Origin: Pictodentalium vernedei
Taxonomy: Eukaryota; Mollusca; Scaphopoda; Dentaliida; Dentaliidae
Assembly (NCBI GenBank): GCA_031216915.1
Contig: CM062295.1
Coordinates: 177,830,927-177,894,926 of the forward strand
Length of the DNA stretch: 64,000 bases
Direction of reading: 5' to 3'
Part shown: positions 21,544 to 31,765 of the stretch, in pieces
How positions within the stretch are numbered: the stretch's first letter is position 1
Layout: every line of letters starts with the position of its first letter
The notes under the pieces: model-generated
Seen by the model: the letters and a program-made list of their open reading frames with translations, nothing else
Told to the model about the DNA's origin: nothing
Databases searched by the model: none
Position numbers and translations under genes: made by a program

Positions 21544-22566
21544 TTGCCCTCACTTTTGGTGCGTTCTCGTGGCTGTTCCTCCTGCACTTGTGGGGGGGGG
21601 GGGGAGGGGGGAGGTGGGGGAGGGGATGCTGTCGTTTCGGGGCCTCCCGACATGATCACATCTGGTGTGAGTTATACCCCCTCCATGGGGGATGTTCAGC
21701 TCCTCCCACACGGGTGGGGAGGGGGGAACGCTGTCCTTTCGGGGCCTCCCGACATGACCACGTCTGGCAAGAGTTACACCCCCTCTGTGGGGGATGTGCA
21801 GCTCCTCCTGCACCTGTGGGGGGTGGGGAACACTGTCGTTTTGGGGCCTCCCGACACGACTACGTCTGGTGAGAGTTATTCCCCATACGTGGGGGATGTG
21901 CAGTTTTTTTACCGTGGTGGATACTGCAGGAGCTGTTGGATTTCTTGTGAAGAGATGCCTGGTTCCGGGACTATGCGCCCTCTCCAGTCAACATCTGAGG
22001 CTGTCACTAGGGTTGTGACTCCTCCTTTGGAGGCCAAGCCAGGTGGCTCTCTCCCCTTTTCCGCCAGTTCCTACAGCTCCCGTCGTATTTGCTGCTACTG
22101 CTGTTCCGTCTACAATATCATCGGTCACCGTTTTAGCCGGCCTCGGCTTATCCCTACAGGGTTCTGCAGTGATGTCTGTAGTGTGGTTGTGGGGTATCGG
22201 CCTCAGCCTTCCCTGATTTCAACTCGGCAAAGTCGGAAGTGGCTGCCGACTGAACCCCCTGCTGTGTCCTCTCAGCCACTGAGCACAGCAGTTTTATCCC
22301 TGCAGGGGTTTGCAGGGGTGTCTGGTGGTGTTGACGTGGGGTATCGGCCTCAGCCTTCCCTGACTTCAACTCGGCAAAGTCAGAAGTGGCTGCCGACCGA
22401 CCCCCCTGCTGTGTCTTCTTGGTCGTTGAGCACAGCAGTTTTCTCCCTGAAGGGGTCTGCAGGGATGTCTGGTAGTGTAGACATGGGTATTATTGGCCTC
22501 AGCCTTCCCTGCCGGCCGAACCCTCAACTGTGGTCTCTCAGCCGTCGAGTACCTCAGTTTTTCTAA
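21544..22566 (+). CDS. DIRS 1 ORF1-like frame with internal repeats
   Basis: An open frame of 340 residues. The first part has three tandem units of about 36 residues ('SGPPDMTTSGKSYTP' and 'GDVQLLLHLWG' type). The later part has two to three units of about 55 residues ('GYRPQPSLTSTRQSQKWLP', then 'PPAVSS...LSTAV'). It lies where DIRS elements carry the gag-like ORF1. No known fold is recognisable, and a second frame (21444-21872) is also open across the first repeats, so the true frame is uncertain. Confidence 0.5.
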   Translation: MPSLLVRSRGCSSCTCGGGGEGGGGGGDAVVSGPPDMITSGVSYTPSMGDVQLLPHGWGGGNAVLSGPPDMTTSGKSYTPSVGDVQLLLHLWGVGNTVVLGPPDTTTSGESYSPYVGDVQFFYRGGYCRSCWISCEEMPGSGTMRPLQSTSEAVTRVVTPPLEAKPGGSLPFSASSYSSRRICCYCCSVYNIIGHRFSRPRLIPTGFCSDVCSVVVGYRPQPSLISTRQSRKWLPTEPPAVSSQPLSTAVLSLQGFAGVSGGVDVGYRPQPSLTSTRQSQKWLPTDPPAVSSWSLSTAVFSLKGSAGMSGSVDMGIIGLSLPCRPNPQLWSLSRRVPQFF

Positions 22567-22783
22567 TTAGATTCGCATATTCATGGTGGGGTCACCATGA
22601 GCTCCATGGTTGAAGCATTTACCGCTTTGGACTCTAAGATGAGTTCCAAGGCTATGAAGACGTCGTTTTTTATCAAGGTCGACTGTTTTTGCCTCTGGTG
22701 TATTATCATTCCTACAATTTCGCCAATCTGTCAGTCTACCAGATTGTGCCGGTCTTGGATCGGGACTCCAACTCCTCAGCCAT

Positions 22784-22966
22784 ATGGAGACTCTGGAGTC
22801 CAGGTTGGGCTTATCGAGAGGGATGCTGGAATGCATTCTCTGCTTTGCTGCTTATCTGCTCCCAGATGAGTTTGGCAACAAACAGGTCTTTGTTTTGTGT
22901 GTGCTGTTCAAGGCGCTGATGCATCTTCTCACACACATGCCTGTAAAGCAGCTAGCTCGGAATTAG
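22784..22966 (+). pseudogene. DIRS 1 gag-like helical segment
   Basis: The frame gives 'METLESRLGLSRGMLECILC' and 'LFKALMHLLTHMPVKQLARN'. This parallels the element 2 segment 'VIESSISSNRAILEAMSYA' with 'RVLSRAVMYATYHSTLSVA' in spacing and helix pattern. It is probably the capsid-like part of gag, now split from its neighbours by frameshifts. Confidence 0.5.
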
Positions 22967-23280
22967 TTCACAGGCTGGACACAAGATGTCCCTTCTTGAG
23001 GGGCAGTGCGCTGCTCGTCGATCTGCTTCTTTCGGCGGGTCCACGACTATGCCATGGTTCCGTGGCAACGGTCTGGAATGGTTCCCTTTGTCATTCCATT
23101 CATCTGATGCTGCTTAGTCAGCTTGCTCGGCCTTCTGTTGGAGGCAGGTGCCATCCAAAGCCTAACAAGTACCCTTCTGCTTCCTCTGCGAAGCTAAGGG
23201 CTGATCCTCCTACCGCCACTTCTACTCACTCACAGGGTGGCCTTGGTCTGGATCCTTGGGCCTTCTCCTGTCTGATGTTG

Positions 23281-23565
23281 CATGTGTTAGTCTTACATCA
23301 CACACAGTCCAAGGTGTCTTCTTCGGCTTGTCTAGTTGATATCCTCCAGAGGCATTCCAATGCCGCTTTTCTGGAGTCTGATGTCATCACACTGTTGAGC
23401 CCACTCATGTCACTAGGGTTCAGAGTCAACAGAGAGAAGTTGGACCTGGTCCCTTCTCTGTCTTGTCATCTGGGATGGACTTTATCAGCTCAGAGTCTTC
23501 CCCGACTGCTTGGTCTCTGCGTTTCGGTGACGGATCTCATTCCTCTTGGTCAACTGCATGTCTGA
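23281..23565 (+). pseudogene. DIRS 1 reverse transcriptase remnant
   Basis: Only the end of the reverse transcriptase remains. At 23329-23340 the position of the catalytic YLDD motif reads CLVD, followed by 'ILQRHSN' and 'LMSLGFRVNREKLDLVPS'. The latter equals the thumb motif 'LSFIVNEKKLDLAPSKS' of element 2. The fingers and palm (FLVPK and SIDLKD type motifs) are missing, and the mutated motif means no polymerase activity. Confidence 0.7.
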
Positions 23566-24326
23566 CCTTTCCAACACTTTTTGCTCAGTCGTTGGAGGCC
23601 GAATGTCGATCCTCTGGTTCTGGTGCTTCTGTTACCGGAGTCTCTTCCTCGTCATCTTCTCCCCTGACAGATGTTCAGTGGATTATACAGGGAGTTCCAT
23701 TGGACTTCCCCACATCCGATCATGTTCTGACGGTAATTGGCAGCGATCTCGTATGGGGTGTGACGTTGGATCCTCTAGGTCTTTTCATTCATGGGTCATG
23801 GGACCAGGATCTAGCAGGTCTTCATGTCAACCAGAAGGAGCTTCTTGCTTTTCTTCTGTGTTTCCAACAGTGGATCCCCCGCTTTTCGAATTGTCAGGTC
23901 CTTCTGTGGTATGACAATTCTACGGTGGTTGTTTACATTCGGAACCAGGGCAGAATGCACTATGTTCCCATGTACGATTTGGTTCGGGATCTTCTACTGC
24001 TCGCTCAGGATGTCAATGCCGGAGTGGTGGTTCATCACATTCCCAGTCGTCTGAGCATCCTAGCTGACTCCCTGTCCCGATGGGGCAGGTTCTTTTCCAC
24101 CGAGTGGATGCTCCACATGGCGGTGTTCCAGTCTCTTTGCGATCTCTGGGGTCATCCCCACATCGATCTCTTTGCAACTGGGAACCATCAGGTGGATACT
24201 TTCGTGTCCCCGTGTCCAGATGCTCTGGCTTTCGCCGTGGACGCTCTCAGCCTCCTTTGGGACGGTCTTGTCGGCTACGCCTTCATGCTGGTTCCGATTC
24301 TGCCTCAGGTTTTAGCCCAGATATGA
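23463..24326 (+). pseudogene. DIRS 1 RNase H domain
   Basis: A long open frame (287 residues) carries 'LHVNQKELLAFLLCFQQW', 'WYDNSTVVVYIRNQG', 'HHIPSRLSILADSLSRWG' and 'GHPHIDLFATGNHQ', the standard order in DIRS and related polymerases. Acidic residues in the KEL, YDN and ADS motifs are retained. It would degrade RNA in the RNA-DNA hybrid during reverse transcription. The frame is open, but the rest of the polymerase is broken, so I treat it as part of a dead element. Confidence 0.8.
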
Positions 24327-24649
24327 ACCTGCAGTCGTCGAATCCTTTCGATCACACCCCTGTTGCCTCGGTGGGTGTGGATCAATCTGCTCCGCTCTCA
24401 GTTAGCTGTGGTTCCGGCATGTCTCCCTCTATGTCGCGACTTTCTTTGCCAAAGTCGCCCGAGGAGGGTTCAGGACGACCCGAATTCATTGTGCCTTCGC
24501 ACATGTCTTTTATCGGGTCCTGTCTCCTCCGTAGTGGTTTTTAGAGACGAGTAGTGGAGTTGCTTTTCTTCTTCAAGGAGGCACTCACTCCACTGGTTTA
24601 GCCTCTGTGGCTAAGTAGAAGGTTCTTCTGTCGATGGTGTGCGATCACT

Positions 24650-25170
24650 CTGTTGCTTCTGTCACTCTTTCAATCACACCGATTGTGGAGTTTTTGGTAT
24701 ATGTTTGTTTCTGGGGATCTCCAGCAATGGGTACAAGTCCGTGCTTCGGAGACCTTTTTCATATGTGGTACCGCATCGTTTCGGCACTCATCCTTGCCTC
24801 TCCAAGTTTGTTCAGCACTTTTCCTTGAAAAGACCTAGGACTTTGCAGTTTACTCTAAGATGGAAACTTTCTTCAGTGCTGCTCTGCTTGGTGGGGGGGG
24901 GGGGGGGGGGGCATTTGCGCCTTTATCCCGGGTGGATATGCATTTTCTCACATGCCAGATCTCTCCTGAATCCATTTCTCGATGGATTTGTCTTGCTATT
25001 CATGCAGCTTCTGCTCGTCTAGCTACTGGCAATTGTATTACCAGTCGTTTTTCTGCCACGAGGTGCATGCATTGTCTTCCTCTCGGGGCTTATACTAACT
25101 CTGTCATGTTGTCAGATGTTATGGTGGCAGCCTACTGGAGAAATGCTACCTTCTCCACTTATCTGTGACA
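24650..25170 (+). pseudogene. DIRS 1 tyrosine recombinase remnant
   Basis: The N-terminal arm 'LSKFVQHFSLKRPRTLQFTL' aligns with element 2 'LSELVRNFSINRPRTVRLIP'. After a poly-G run (24892-24910) the frame shifts to the C-terminal part 'SISRWICLAIHAASARLA' and 'LSDVMVAAYWRNATFSTYL'. The middle with the first catalytic Arg is gone, and the HxxR motif position reads TRCMH. The terminal Tyr appears kept. No recombinase function is expected. Confidence 0.75.
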
Positions 25171-25486
25171 GTTGCAGGAGCAGACAGAGGACCTTTGCTC
25201 TACGGGCCCTCTTTCTTCTGCTCAGACTGTTGTCTATCCCAGCCATTCAGCTTCTTACAGGGTCAGTTCCAGCCCTGTGCTGTTACTGCCCTTTCTGTCT
25301 GTGCATTGCACATCATCATACGCCTCATCTTTCATTGTCTTTTACTAATGTTTGTGATGCTATGGTTTGATTGGACTAGGGATCTCTTCCTCTGTCCACG
25401 GTTCCAGTGCAATTGAGTTATGTGTGGGTTGGTTATGTGATTCTCTCCATCCTATTGTCTATTCAGCCTGTAGTAAACAATTGTAA

Positions 25487-25560
25487 GGTAGGTTGATAAG
25501 AAATATAAATTTATAGTAAATTTCCTTTCTTATTATACCTACCGCAATTGTTTACATGGA
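25487..25560 (+). repeat. DIRS 1 internal complementary region
   Basis: 'gtaggttgataagaaatata' and 'tagtaaatttc' are complementary to the outermost bases of the left ('cttatcaaccta') and right ('gaaatttactat') ends joined together. This is the circle-junction template used in the DIRS replication model. Confidence 0.75.
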
Positions 25561-25617
25561 GGCCCTCCCGTCTTCTTCTTCGGGTAAGAATCCTTCCTCC
25601 CCGCTGATCACATAACT

Positions 25618-25790
25618 CCTATGTTGGCGGACACAAAAGAATGATGAATTGATGACTGCACTGCGCATTGGTTAACGGAAGTCGTGGATTTGTATTCGGG
25701 GAAGAGCGACCCATACTGGCTGTGCACCGATGAAGCTCGGCCCAGTTTTGGCTTATTTTTTTCGTGGTGAAATTTACTATAAAATTTATA
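25618..25790 (+). repeat. DIRS 1 right inverted terminal repeat
   Basis: 'gaatgatgaattgatgactg' and 'attggttaacggaagtcgtg' mirror the left repeat. It ends 'gaaatttactataaaattta' at the host boundary. Confidence 0.8.
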
Positions 25791-26005
25791 TTTTTCAGTG
25801 CTGTGATAAAAACTTCTAACAATATTGAAGATCACATTTTGGTCACATAGATGTGGATGGTTGCAGAAGCACTGACAAAGATAACAAAACCAAACACAAC
25901 CATAATGAAAAATTCTTTTATCACATGTTTGTATGTGTCTGATAATGTGTCTTTTTCAGCATTGTGATGTTATACTTCTAATGATGTTGAAGGTTACATT
26001 TAGGA
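25791..26005. repeat. Host tandem repeat: 3' part of unit 1 and intact unit 2
   Basis: 25791-25848 ('tttttcagtgctgtgat' to 'ttggtcaca') completes unit 1. 25849-26005 is a whole second unit of about 157 bp, including 'ttttcagcattgtgatg'. Unit 2 supplies the uninterrupted sequence of the insertion site. Confidence 0.8.
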
Positions 26006-26148
26006 CTTACAGTCATGAGTGTTGTTTCCAAGTTTCTGAAATTGGCTTCTCCCACACCTGTCAAAGTTTATCAGTGTAATTGGTAGGAATATTGCCATAC
26101 ACATTTGAATGTGCATATGAATGTTATGTATCAACTCTTGGAGTTTAA

Positions 26149-26389
26149 CCCTTTACCCAACGCAGACGATTTCAAAATGTATTATTTTAAATATCATTTT
26201 TTAAATTTTTTCAAAAAATTTCAACAAAACCATATCATGTGACCCCTCTTTCGAACGAGCTCGACGAGCGCGTTCCAAAGAGGGGTCACATGATATGGTT
26301 TTGTTGAAAATTTTCAAAAAATAATATTTTTTCAGCTGCTGAATTTGCATATTACGCGGACGGATGCGAGCGATTTGTTGAGTCAAGGG
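26149..26389. mobile_element. TTAA foldback element, family B, copy B4
   Basis: TTAA at 26145-26148 and 26390-26393, left end CCCTTTACCCAACG. The arms 'aaaaccatatcatgtgaccc' and 'gggtcacatgatatggtttt' flank GAACGAGCTCGACGAGC. A TCAAGGG right end shows one change from GTAAAGGG. Confidence 0.85.
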
Positions 26390-26514
26390 TTAAGTGGAGA
26401 TAGATCAGTGAAACACAATAAGATTTTTTCAAGATGCAATTATAGATATAGAGGAGTTTTGACAGTGCCTCTCCATTGCTTATTCTTTTACTTTAGGCAC
26501 TCAGGCTTCTTCCA

Positions 26515-26585
26515 TTCATAAAATGGTCTGACACAACATGGCCTGGTTGTTAAAAAGATCATTAAACCCCAGTAAGAAACAAACA
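26515..26585 (+). mobile_element. SINE tail fragment (variant)
   Basis: 'cttccattcataaaatggtc', 'acatggcctggttgttaaaa' and 'attaaaccccagtaa' resemble the variant SINE tail near 50,520-50,610. Confidence 0.45.
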
Positions 26586-26792
26586 ATGGTTCTGTGTGAA
26601 GTTCAAATTTAAGACTAAGAAAATTGTTAAATTGTTTTTGAGACAAAAAGTACCGTTTTTTGTGTCCACCTATTAGCTTTTATAAAATAACAGTACTTCT
26701 TGGAAGTATTAAATTATTGAGCTCGTTCCAATGAAGGGGTCACATAATATGTTTTTTTTTAAATTTTTTGAAAAGTGTGAAAAAAATATAAT

Positions 26793-27160
26793 TAAGGCCT
26801 AAAAAGTTAATGTTTCTCAGGCCCTCCCATATGGTCCTTTTGGCTGCATGCTGCATGTTGTTGTTTTTTTAACCAATGCAAACTTAAAGAAAATAAAAAT
26901 AAAATGGTATTTTACCAAAATTAATAAAACTGATAAATTTGTCCCTTGAGTGCAACAATGCTTTAGCATTGCAAAGCCTTCTTGCACTCAAGGGGTGTTA
27001 TTCTGTAGATTATGAGGCCTAAATAATAAAATAAACCAGGAACATGAACTTTGGATGTCAAAGAAATGATTACAAAAATAAAAAAATAAAATAAAACACT
27101 GCCCGCCCACATGCTGTTTTACAAAAAATGGCCTGAGAAACAGAAGATCTACTTTGTGGG
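26793..27160. mobile_element. Family F element, copy F1
   Basis: Left end 'ttaaggcctaaaaagtt' with 'gtttctcaggccctcc', right end 'gcctgagaaacagaagatct'. The core palindrome 'cccttgagtgcaa' to 'ttgcactcaaggg' is shortened. Its right edge abuts DIRS element 2. Confidence 0.7.
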
Positions 27161-27172
27161 GACTAAAATAAC

Positions 27173-27390
27173 TATTATTTTTATACTACAACCAATGGCC
27201 AGACTTAGCAGGTGCAAACTTGATAAAATCCATGGCCAAACACAAATTTTGAATGCCCCTCCCCAATCCTCAAAATTTGCATACAAAACCGAAAAATTAA
27301 ACTCATATCTGGTCCTCCATACTTTTGTTTACTGAACATGCATGGTAACCAGGAAGGTACCAGAATTGGTGCCAAGCATCATTCTTTGTT
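27173..27390 (+). repeat. DIRS 2 left inverted terminal repeat
   Basis: From 'tattatttttatactacaac' through 'caatggccagacttagc', 'aacacaaattttgaatgccc' and 'ggaccagatatgag' (reversed) to 'ggtgccaagcatcattcttt'. The reverse complement is at 33538-33783, with a poly-G difference. Confidence 0.9.
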
Positions 27391-28263
27391 TGGTCCTAAG
27401 TCAGTAAACAATGAGCTGACATCTGTGCTTTAAATCTCCTTTTTTGAGGATGCCAGACACAAATCAATGAAAGAATTGGTGGATTCAAGGCTATAAATGG
27501 ATGATGGAAGTGAACAATGGTTGTTTGAGACATTCAGGGCTGTAACTTTACAATAATTCTAAAAATTATTTCATGTTTCTCATTTTTGGGACGTTCATTC
27601 TTGCTAATGATTTACCTTCTGTTTGTTAAGTGTTCCTTCCCTATCCTTCCATGAACCCTCCTGTTAAATTCCTAAGCTTTTTGGCTGTTTTTATTGAAAT
27701 CTTTTATTAAATTTCTTGGGAGTTTAACGTATGTTACAGAATGTTTATTCTGTTTATCCCCATGGTTACATCCTCACCCTAGAGGTGTTGGGTGTTGGTC
27801 TTGCATCTTCTATCAGATGTATCGTTTTTTCTTCGTATGAAGACCTAGCTTTGCATCTGGTACCATTTAAATCGGTTACTGACTTTGGGTCTTTTTTGTG
27901 TGCCTGTTGTCTTGTTTTGTTTTTTTCTGTTGACATTGTTTACGTTTGGCAACGCCCTTAACATGTAGTATTTAGTATTATAATACTTCAGAATTATTGT
28001 AGGATACATTGATTATGATTCCGGTAGTGTAGCTAAAAAAAATTGGCATTTGTCCACACTGAGGCTCTATCGGGATGCCCTTGGGCTCATGATGTTCCCT
28101 TTGGGAACTTGTACATTTTCAAAAAAGTTTGGTTTTTTTTCGAAATTTTTTTTATAATTGTTTCAAAATTAATTTGCTTGCTCTTATCATGTATCCTTAT
28201 CATGTATTTTTGTTGTTGCATTTGTGGGAGTGCTATCAACTCTGTTTTTGATTGTAATTAATT

Positions 28264-28599
28264 ATGAAAGCTTACTGCTCTAAATGTGAGGCGAGAAAGC
28301 CTACCATGGATTTACATGCTTCTTGTCTTGCCTATAGTCGATGCACTCCTACAGATTCTTGTCCTACTTGTGCACATTGGGATGCCAGACGTTGGAGACG
28401 GGTGTCACAGTATGTCTCCGGCGGTGAAGTTCTGATCCTGGAGCTGTCATCACAGGATAATTCGTGTTTTTCAGTTTTTTTTTCAGAGGAATATGAACAT
28501 AGTGATGGTATTGCAACACCCATCCAAAGTGTGCTGCCATCGTCGCACTCTGATGAGCAAACAGAACTGCCTGCTAAGGTGCTCCTGATCAAGAAATAA
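28264..28599 (+). CDS. DIRS 2 Cys-rich ORF1 start
   Basis: 111 residues starting MKAYCSKCEARKPTMDLHAS, with paired cysteines (CSKC, later 'CPTCAHWDARRWRR'). This resembles the zinc-binding N-terminal segment found at the start of ORF1 in many animal DIRS elements. The ATG is the first in frame after the inverted repeat and leader. A stop at 28597 separates it from the helical gag-like segment, so ORF1 is probably broken. Confidence 0.6.
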   Translation: MKAYCSKCEARKPTMDLHASCLAYSRCTPTDSCPTCAHWDARRWRRVSQYVSGGEVLILELSSQDNSCFSVFFSEEYEHSDGIATPIQSVLPSSHSDEQTELPAKVLLIKK

Positions 28600-28993
28600 G
28601 GCCTCTTATTCCAGCAGCCAGTTCGACTGGTGAAGCGGCCAACTTGACAGTGGGAGCCATAACACTGGGGAAGTCTTGCGGCCGAGGGAAGTGTAGAATC
28701 AGGTAGAGCGAGCACCTCAAAAACTAAAGCTCACCAGGCAACGATGGTAAAAGGGAAGAAGCCTGTAAGTTTCTCTCTGGGAAGCTCGGCGAGGTCTGAT
28801 AGACCGTGAGCATGAGAGCCTTCTCTAACCCAGCAACATTTGGGGTCAAATGTTGTTTTGAGAAACTTCACTGAGTCGAAGCTAACATCCACACAAGAAT
28901 TTCATTCATCAATACTATCCTGACCTTGTTCAACCTGATCAGCAAGCTGCGTCTGCTAGGCAGAAACCACTGTCATCCCTAGACAGAGATGTC

Positions 28994-29506
28994 ATGCAAA
29001 GGAAAGATGATGTTCTTTTCTTCCCGGGACTATCTTGGCAAGTATCGGAGGCCTTCGGCCACATTGATGATGCCATATTCAACCTAGCACGTTCGAAAAA
29101 GAAAGGCAGTTTCTTATCTGCATCTTCAATCAGTATATCATTTCCTGGATCACGTTATTTTAAAACGGTGGGAGAAGATGTTCAGAGAGATCCTCTGCGT
29201 CTGGATGAGCAGGCTGGGGATTTGGACATATCCTTGCCTACATCATTCAATTTATTCTCAGATGTGATAGAATCTTCTATTTCATCTAATAGAGCTATTC
29301 TGGAGGCTATGTCCTATGCAGATCATATCACCAGGGCTCTGGTGCATCATCTAAATGGAAAGGAATTTGAGGATGTTAGTTCCTCGCTAAGAGTTCTTTC
29401 CAGGGCAGTCATGTATGCCACGTACCACTCCACCCTTTCAGTGGCAAATTTGAAGTTGGTTAGACGTGATGCAGCCCTTGCGTCGTCATCATCGATGACA
29501 GGGTGA
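28994..29506 (+). CDS. DIRS 2 gag-like helical segment
   Basis: A 170-residue frame with 'SFNLFSDVIESSISSNRAIL' and 'SSLRVLSRAVMYATYHSTLS', a helical region followed by 'ANLKLVRRDAALA'. Position before the polymerase and similarity of pattern to element 1 support a capsid-like role. It has no upstream start of its own and is probably a continuation of the ORF1 frame after a break. Confidence 0.55.
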   Translation: MQRKDDVLFFPGLSWQVSEAFGHIDDAIFNLARSKKKGSFLSASSISISFPGSRYFKTVGEDVQRDPLRLDEQAGDLDISLPTSFNLFSDVIESSISSNRAILEAMSYADHITRALVHHLNGKEFEDVSSSLRVLSRAVMYATYHSTLSVANLKLVRRDAALASSSSMTG

Positions 29507-29989
29507 AAAGCTCTCTGAGTCGCTCTGGTCTCTGGACAAATACTGTTTGACAAGAAACTTTCCTTAGTCTATGAACAAGCTACGAAAAAAGCTTCCAGCG
29601 CACTGCTACTGAGATCAGTGTCTCAACAACATGCATCAGCTGGCTGGAGTAGGTGAGGTCATTCCAGTTCCCAATCATCAAAAGGGAGCTCCTCGTGGGG
29701 GTCTAGGAAACTCTCTTACAGTTACTCCAGAGGCCGTCAATATAGCGACTTGGGAAAGGGGCACAAGTCTTATCAAGACTATAAGTCAGATGCCCCTAGG
29801 CCGACAGGATGAGGTTCCTTGCGGTGAGGATGTAGTTTCTCCTCCTGCAAGCCTTGCAAGTCATACAGGTGATTGTCTAGACCTCTGTTGCTTTCCAGTT
29901 GGCGGAAGGTTATCAAACTTTGCAAAAAACTGGATGGAAATTATGGAAGATCAGTGGGTGAGAAATGTAGTCTTGGCAGTCCTGAGGCT

Positions 29990-30660
29990 ATCATTCCGAG
30001 CAAAGCCCCCACTTACAAGAAGTCCGCGTTGGACAAATCTTCTGATGAATTCTTCCAAAAGAGAGTCTCTCCTTGCGGATGTACAGGCTCTCCTATCAAA
30101 GAAAGCAATAGAGGTTGCCGAGAATCAAAATTCTCCACCTGTTTCTCGTACCGAAGCCAGATGGCTCATTCCGACCGGTACTAGACTTGAGCTGGATAAA
30201 CAAATTGATCATAGCTCCAAAGTTCTATATGGAAAGAGCAAGCATTCGAGTGGATGACTATGCAGCAAGCATAGATCTAAAGGATGTGTACTTTCATGTC
30301 CGGGTACATCTGGCATTCTGAAAGTACCTGCATTTTGTCATACAAGGAGAGGTTTATCAGTTCAGAGTGATGTGCTTCTGGCTCCTTGAGCTTTCACTTG
30401 AATAATGAACTCAGTAATGTCATACTTCTGAGCGCATTCGGCAGTGGTAACGTCAGCTTACTTGGACGACATTCTTTAGAGATATAGAGAGGGAATTATT
30501 CTTCAGAACGATGTTCAGAGTCTGCTTCAGTTGTTCTGACGACTCAGTTTCATAGTAAACGAGAAAAAGTTGGATCTAGCTCCGTCCAAGTCCTTCATTC
30601 ACTTGGGAATGAGCTTTGAGACTCACAACAATCTGGTTCGTCTGCCATTACCCAGAGCGA
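29990..30660 (+). pseudogene. DIRS 2 reverse transcriptase domain
   Basis: Recognised by 'FLVPKPDGSFRPVLDLSWIN' (30140-30200), the palm motif 'ASIDLKDVYFHVRVH' near 30265-30310 with the first catalytic Asp, the YLDD motif at 30459-30470 (codons tac ttg gac gac) and the thumb 'FIVNEKKLDLAPSKSFIHLG'. A stop at 30319, a stop two codons after YLDD (30477) and changes of frame break it. It would copy the element RNA in a particle or nucleus. It is now inactive, but the catalytic residues are still legible. Confidence 0.85.
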
Positions 30661-30899
30661 AATTAGTCAGTTGTTATGCTCACTTTTGTCTAAACTCTCC
30701 TGCAGTGACTGCGAGGGAGTTTATGCAACTGATGGAGCTATGCAGAGCGGCTGCAGATCTTATTCCAATGGGCCACCTGCACACGCATCCCCTCCAGATT
30801 TTCTTCACTCAGAACTGGAGTGTGAAGACGCATTCGCTCGAAACCCAGATTGTTTTAACAGACCTAGTAAAACAAAAGTTTCAGAATTGGGCGGATCTC

Positions 30900-31646
30900 C
30901 AGTGGCTGACTCAGGAAGTTCTGCTTCAACTGCCAGATCTGGTCCTCATGATTATGATGGATGCGAGTCTGACGGGCTGGGGGGCATCCCTAAGTCCCGC
31001 AGAGGTCTTTGGGACCCTCGGTTCCTAGAGAAGCACATAAACATCAAGGAGATGATGTCTATCTGGCTAGCACTACAACATTGGATTGCTCCAGTAGCAA
31101 ACGTCCATGTTCAGATTCTGTCAGACAACTCGACAGTAGTGGCTCATTCAGGAACCAGGAAGACTCTCATTCAATTCTGTTATGTGAATTAACGGAGAGA
31201 TCATCCTATTCGCTCTGAATCATCACATTCATCTCTCAGTTCATCATATACCAGGTCATCTGAACATACTAGCAGACTCACTCTTTCGAAAAGGTGGCCT
31301 GTTACCATCGGAGTGGACTCTAAACAAGCGAGTATTCAGTCTGATCTGCTACCAGTGGGATCATCCCATGATTGATCTTTTTGCAACACACCTGAACAAT
31401 CAATTACCGACGTTTGTGTTGCCATGCACAGATCATCGAGCGTATGCAGCAGACACTCTTTCAATCTCATGGGACAGAATGATAGGATATGCATATCCTC
31501 CTGCTCCATTGATTCAGCAGATTCTGTTAAAAATCAAACAGTCTCACTACAAAATCCTGCTAGTAGCAACTCTGTCGTCACTGAAACTCTGGATCAATCT
31601 TCTCAGGTGTCTGTTATGGGACATTTCCCGGAAGCTTCATCCTTGA
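30900..31646 (+). pseudogene. DIRS 2 RNase H domain
   Basis: In alternating frames: 'MIMMDASLTGWGASLSPAE' (first Asp), 'HINIKEMMSIWLALQHWIA' (Glu), 'QILSDNSTVVAHSGTRKTL' (Asp) and 'HPMIDLFATHLNNQLPTFV' followed by 'AADTLSISWDRMIGYAYPP'. The order and spacing are those of DIRS elements. Two frame changes and an in-frame stop near 31190 show decay. Confidence 0.85.
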
Positions 31647-31765
31647 AAGGCCCTTCTATATCAGGGGAAGTCCCGCACACTGCATCACAACCTGGAAGGT
31701 CTCAACCTTCATGTATTTCCATTGTGCGGTCCTTCTTGCATGGGAAACATTTTACAGGATGAGCA

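Larger units (their letters stand above)
20832..25790 (+). mobile_element. DIRS-type retrotransposon 1 (decayed, 4.96 kb)
   Basis: A tyrosine-recombinase retrotransposon. Order: left inverted terminal repeat, gag-like region, remnant of reverse transcriptase, RNase H, recombinase remnant, internal complementary region, right inverted terminal repeat. Both edges are fixed by the tandem host repeat it interrupts. No target duplication is evident, as expected for this order. The internal complementary region near 25487-25560 matches the reverse complement of the joined outer ends. Multiple frameshifts and a lost reverse transcriptase core make it inactive. GC content is visibly higher than in the surrounding intron. 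Confidence 0.85.

Noticed and set aside
21550-21813. Minus-strand frame opposite DIRS 1 ORF1
   Set aside because: Shadow of a GC-rich internal repeat. The element is oriented on the plus strand by its polymerase and recombinase.
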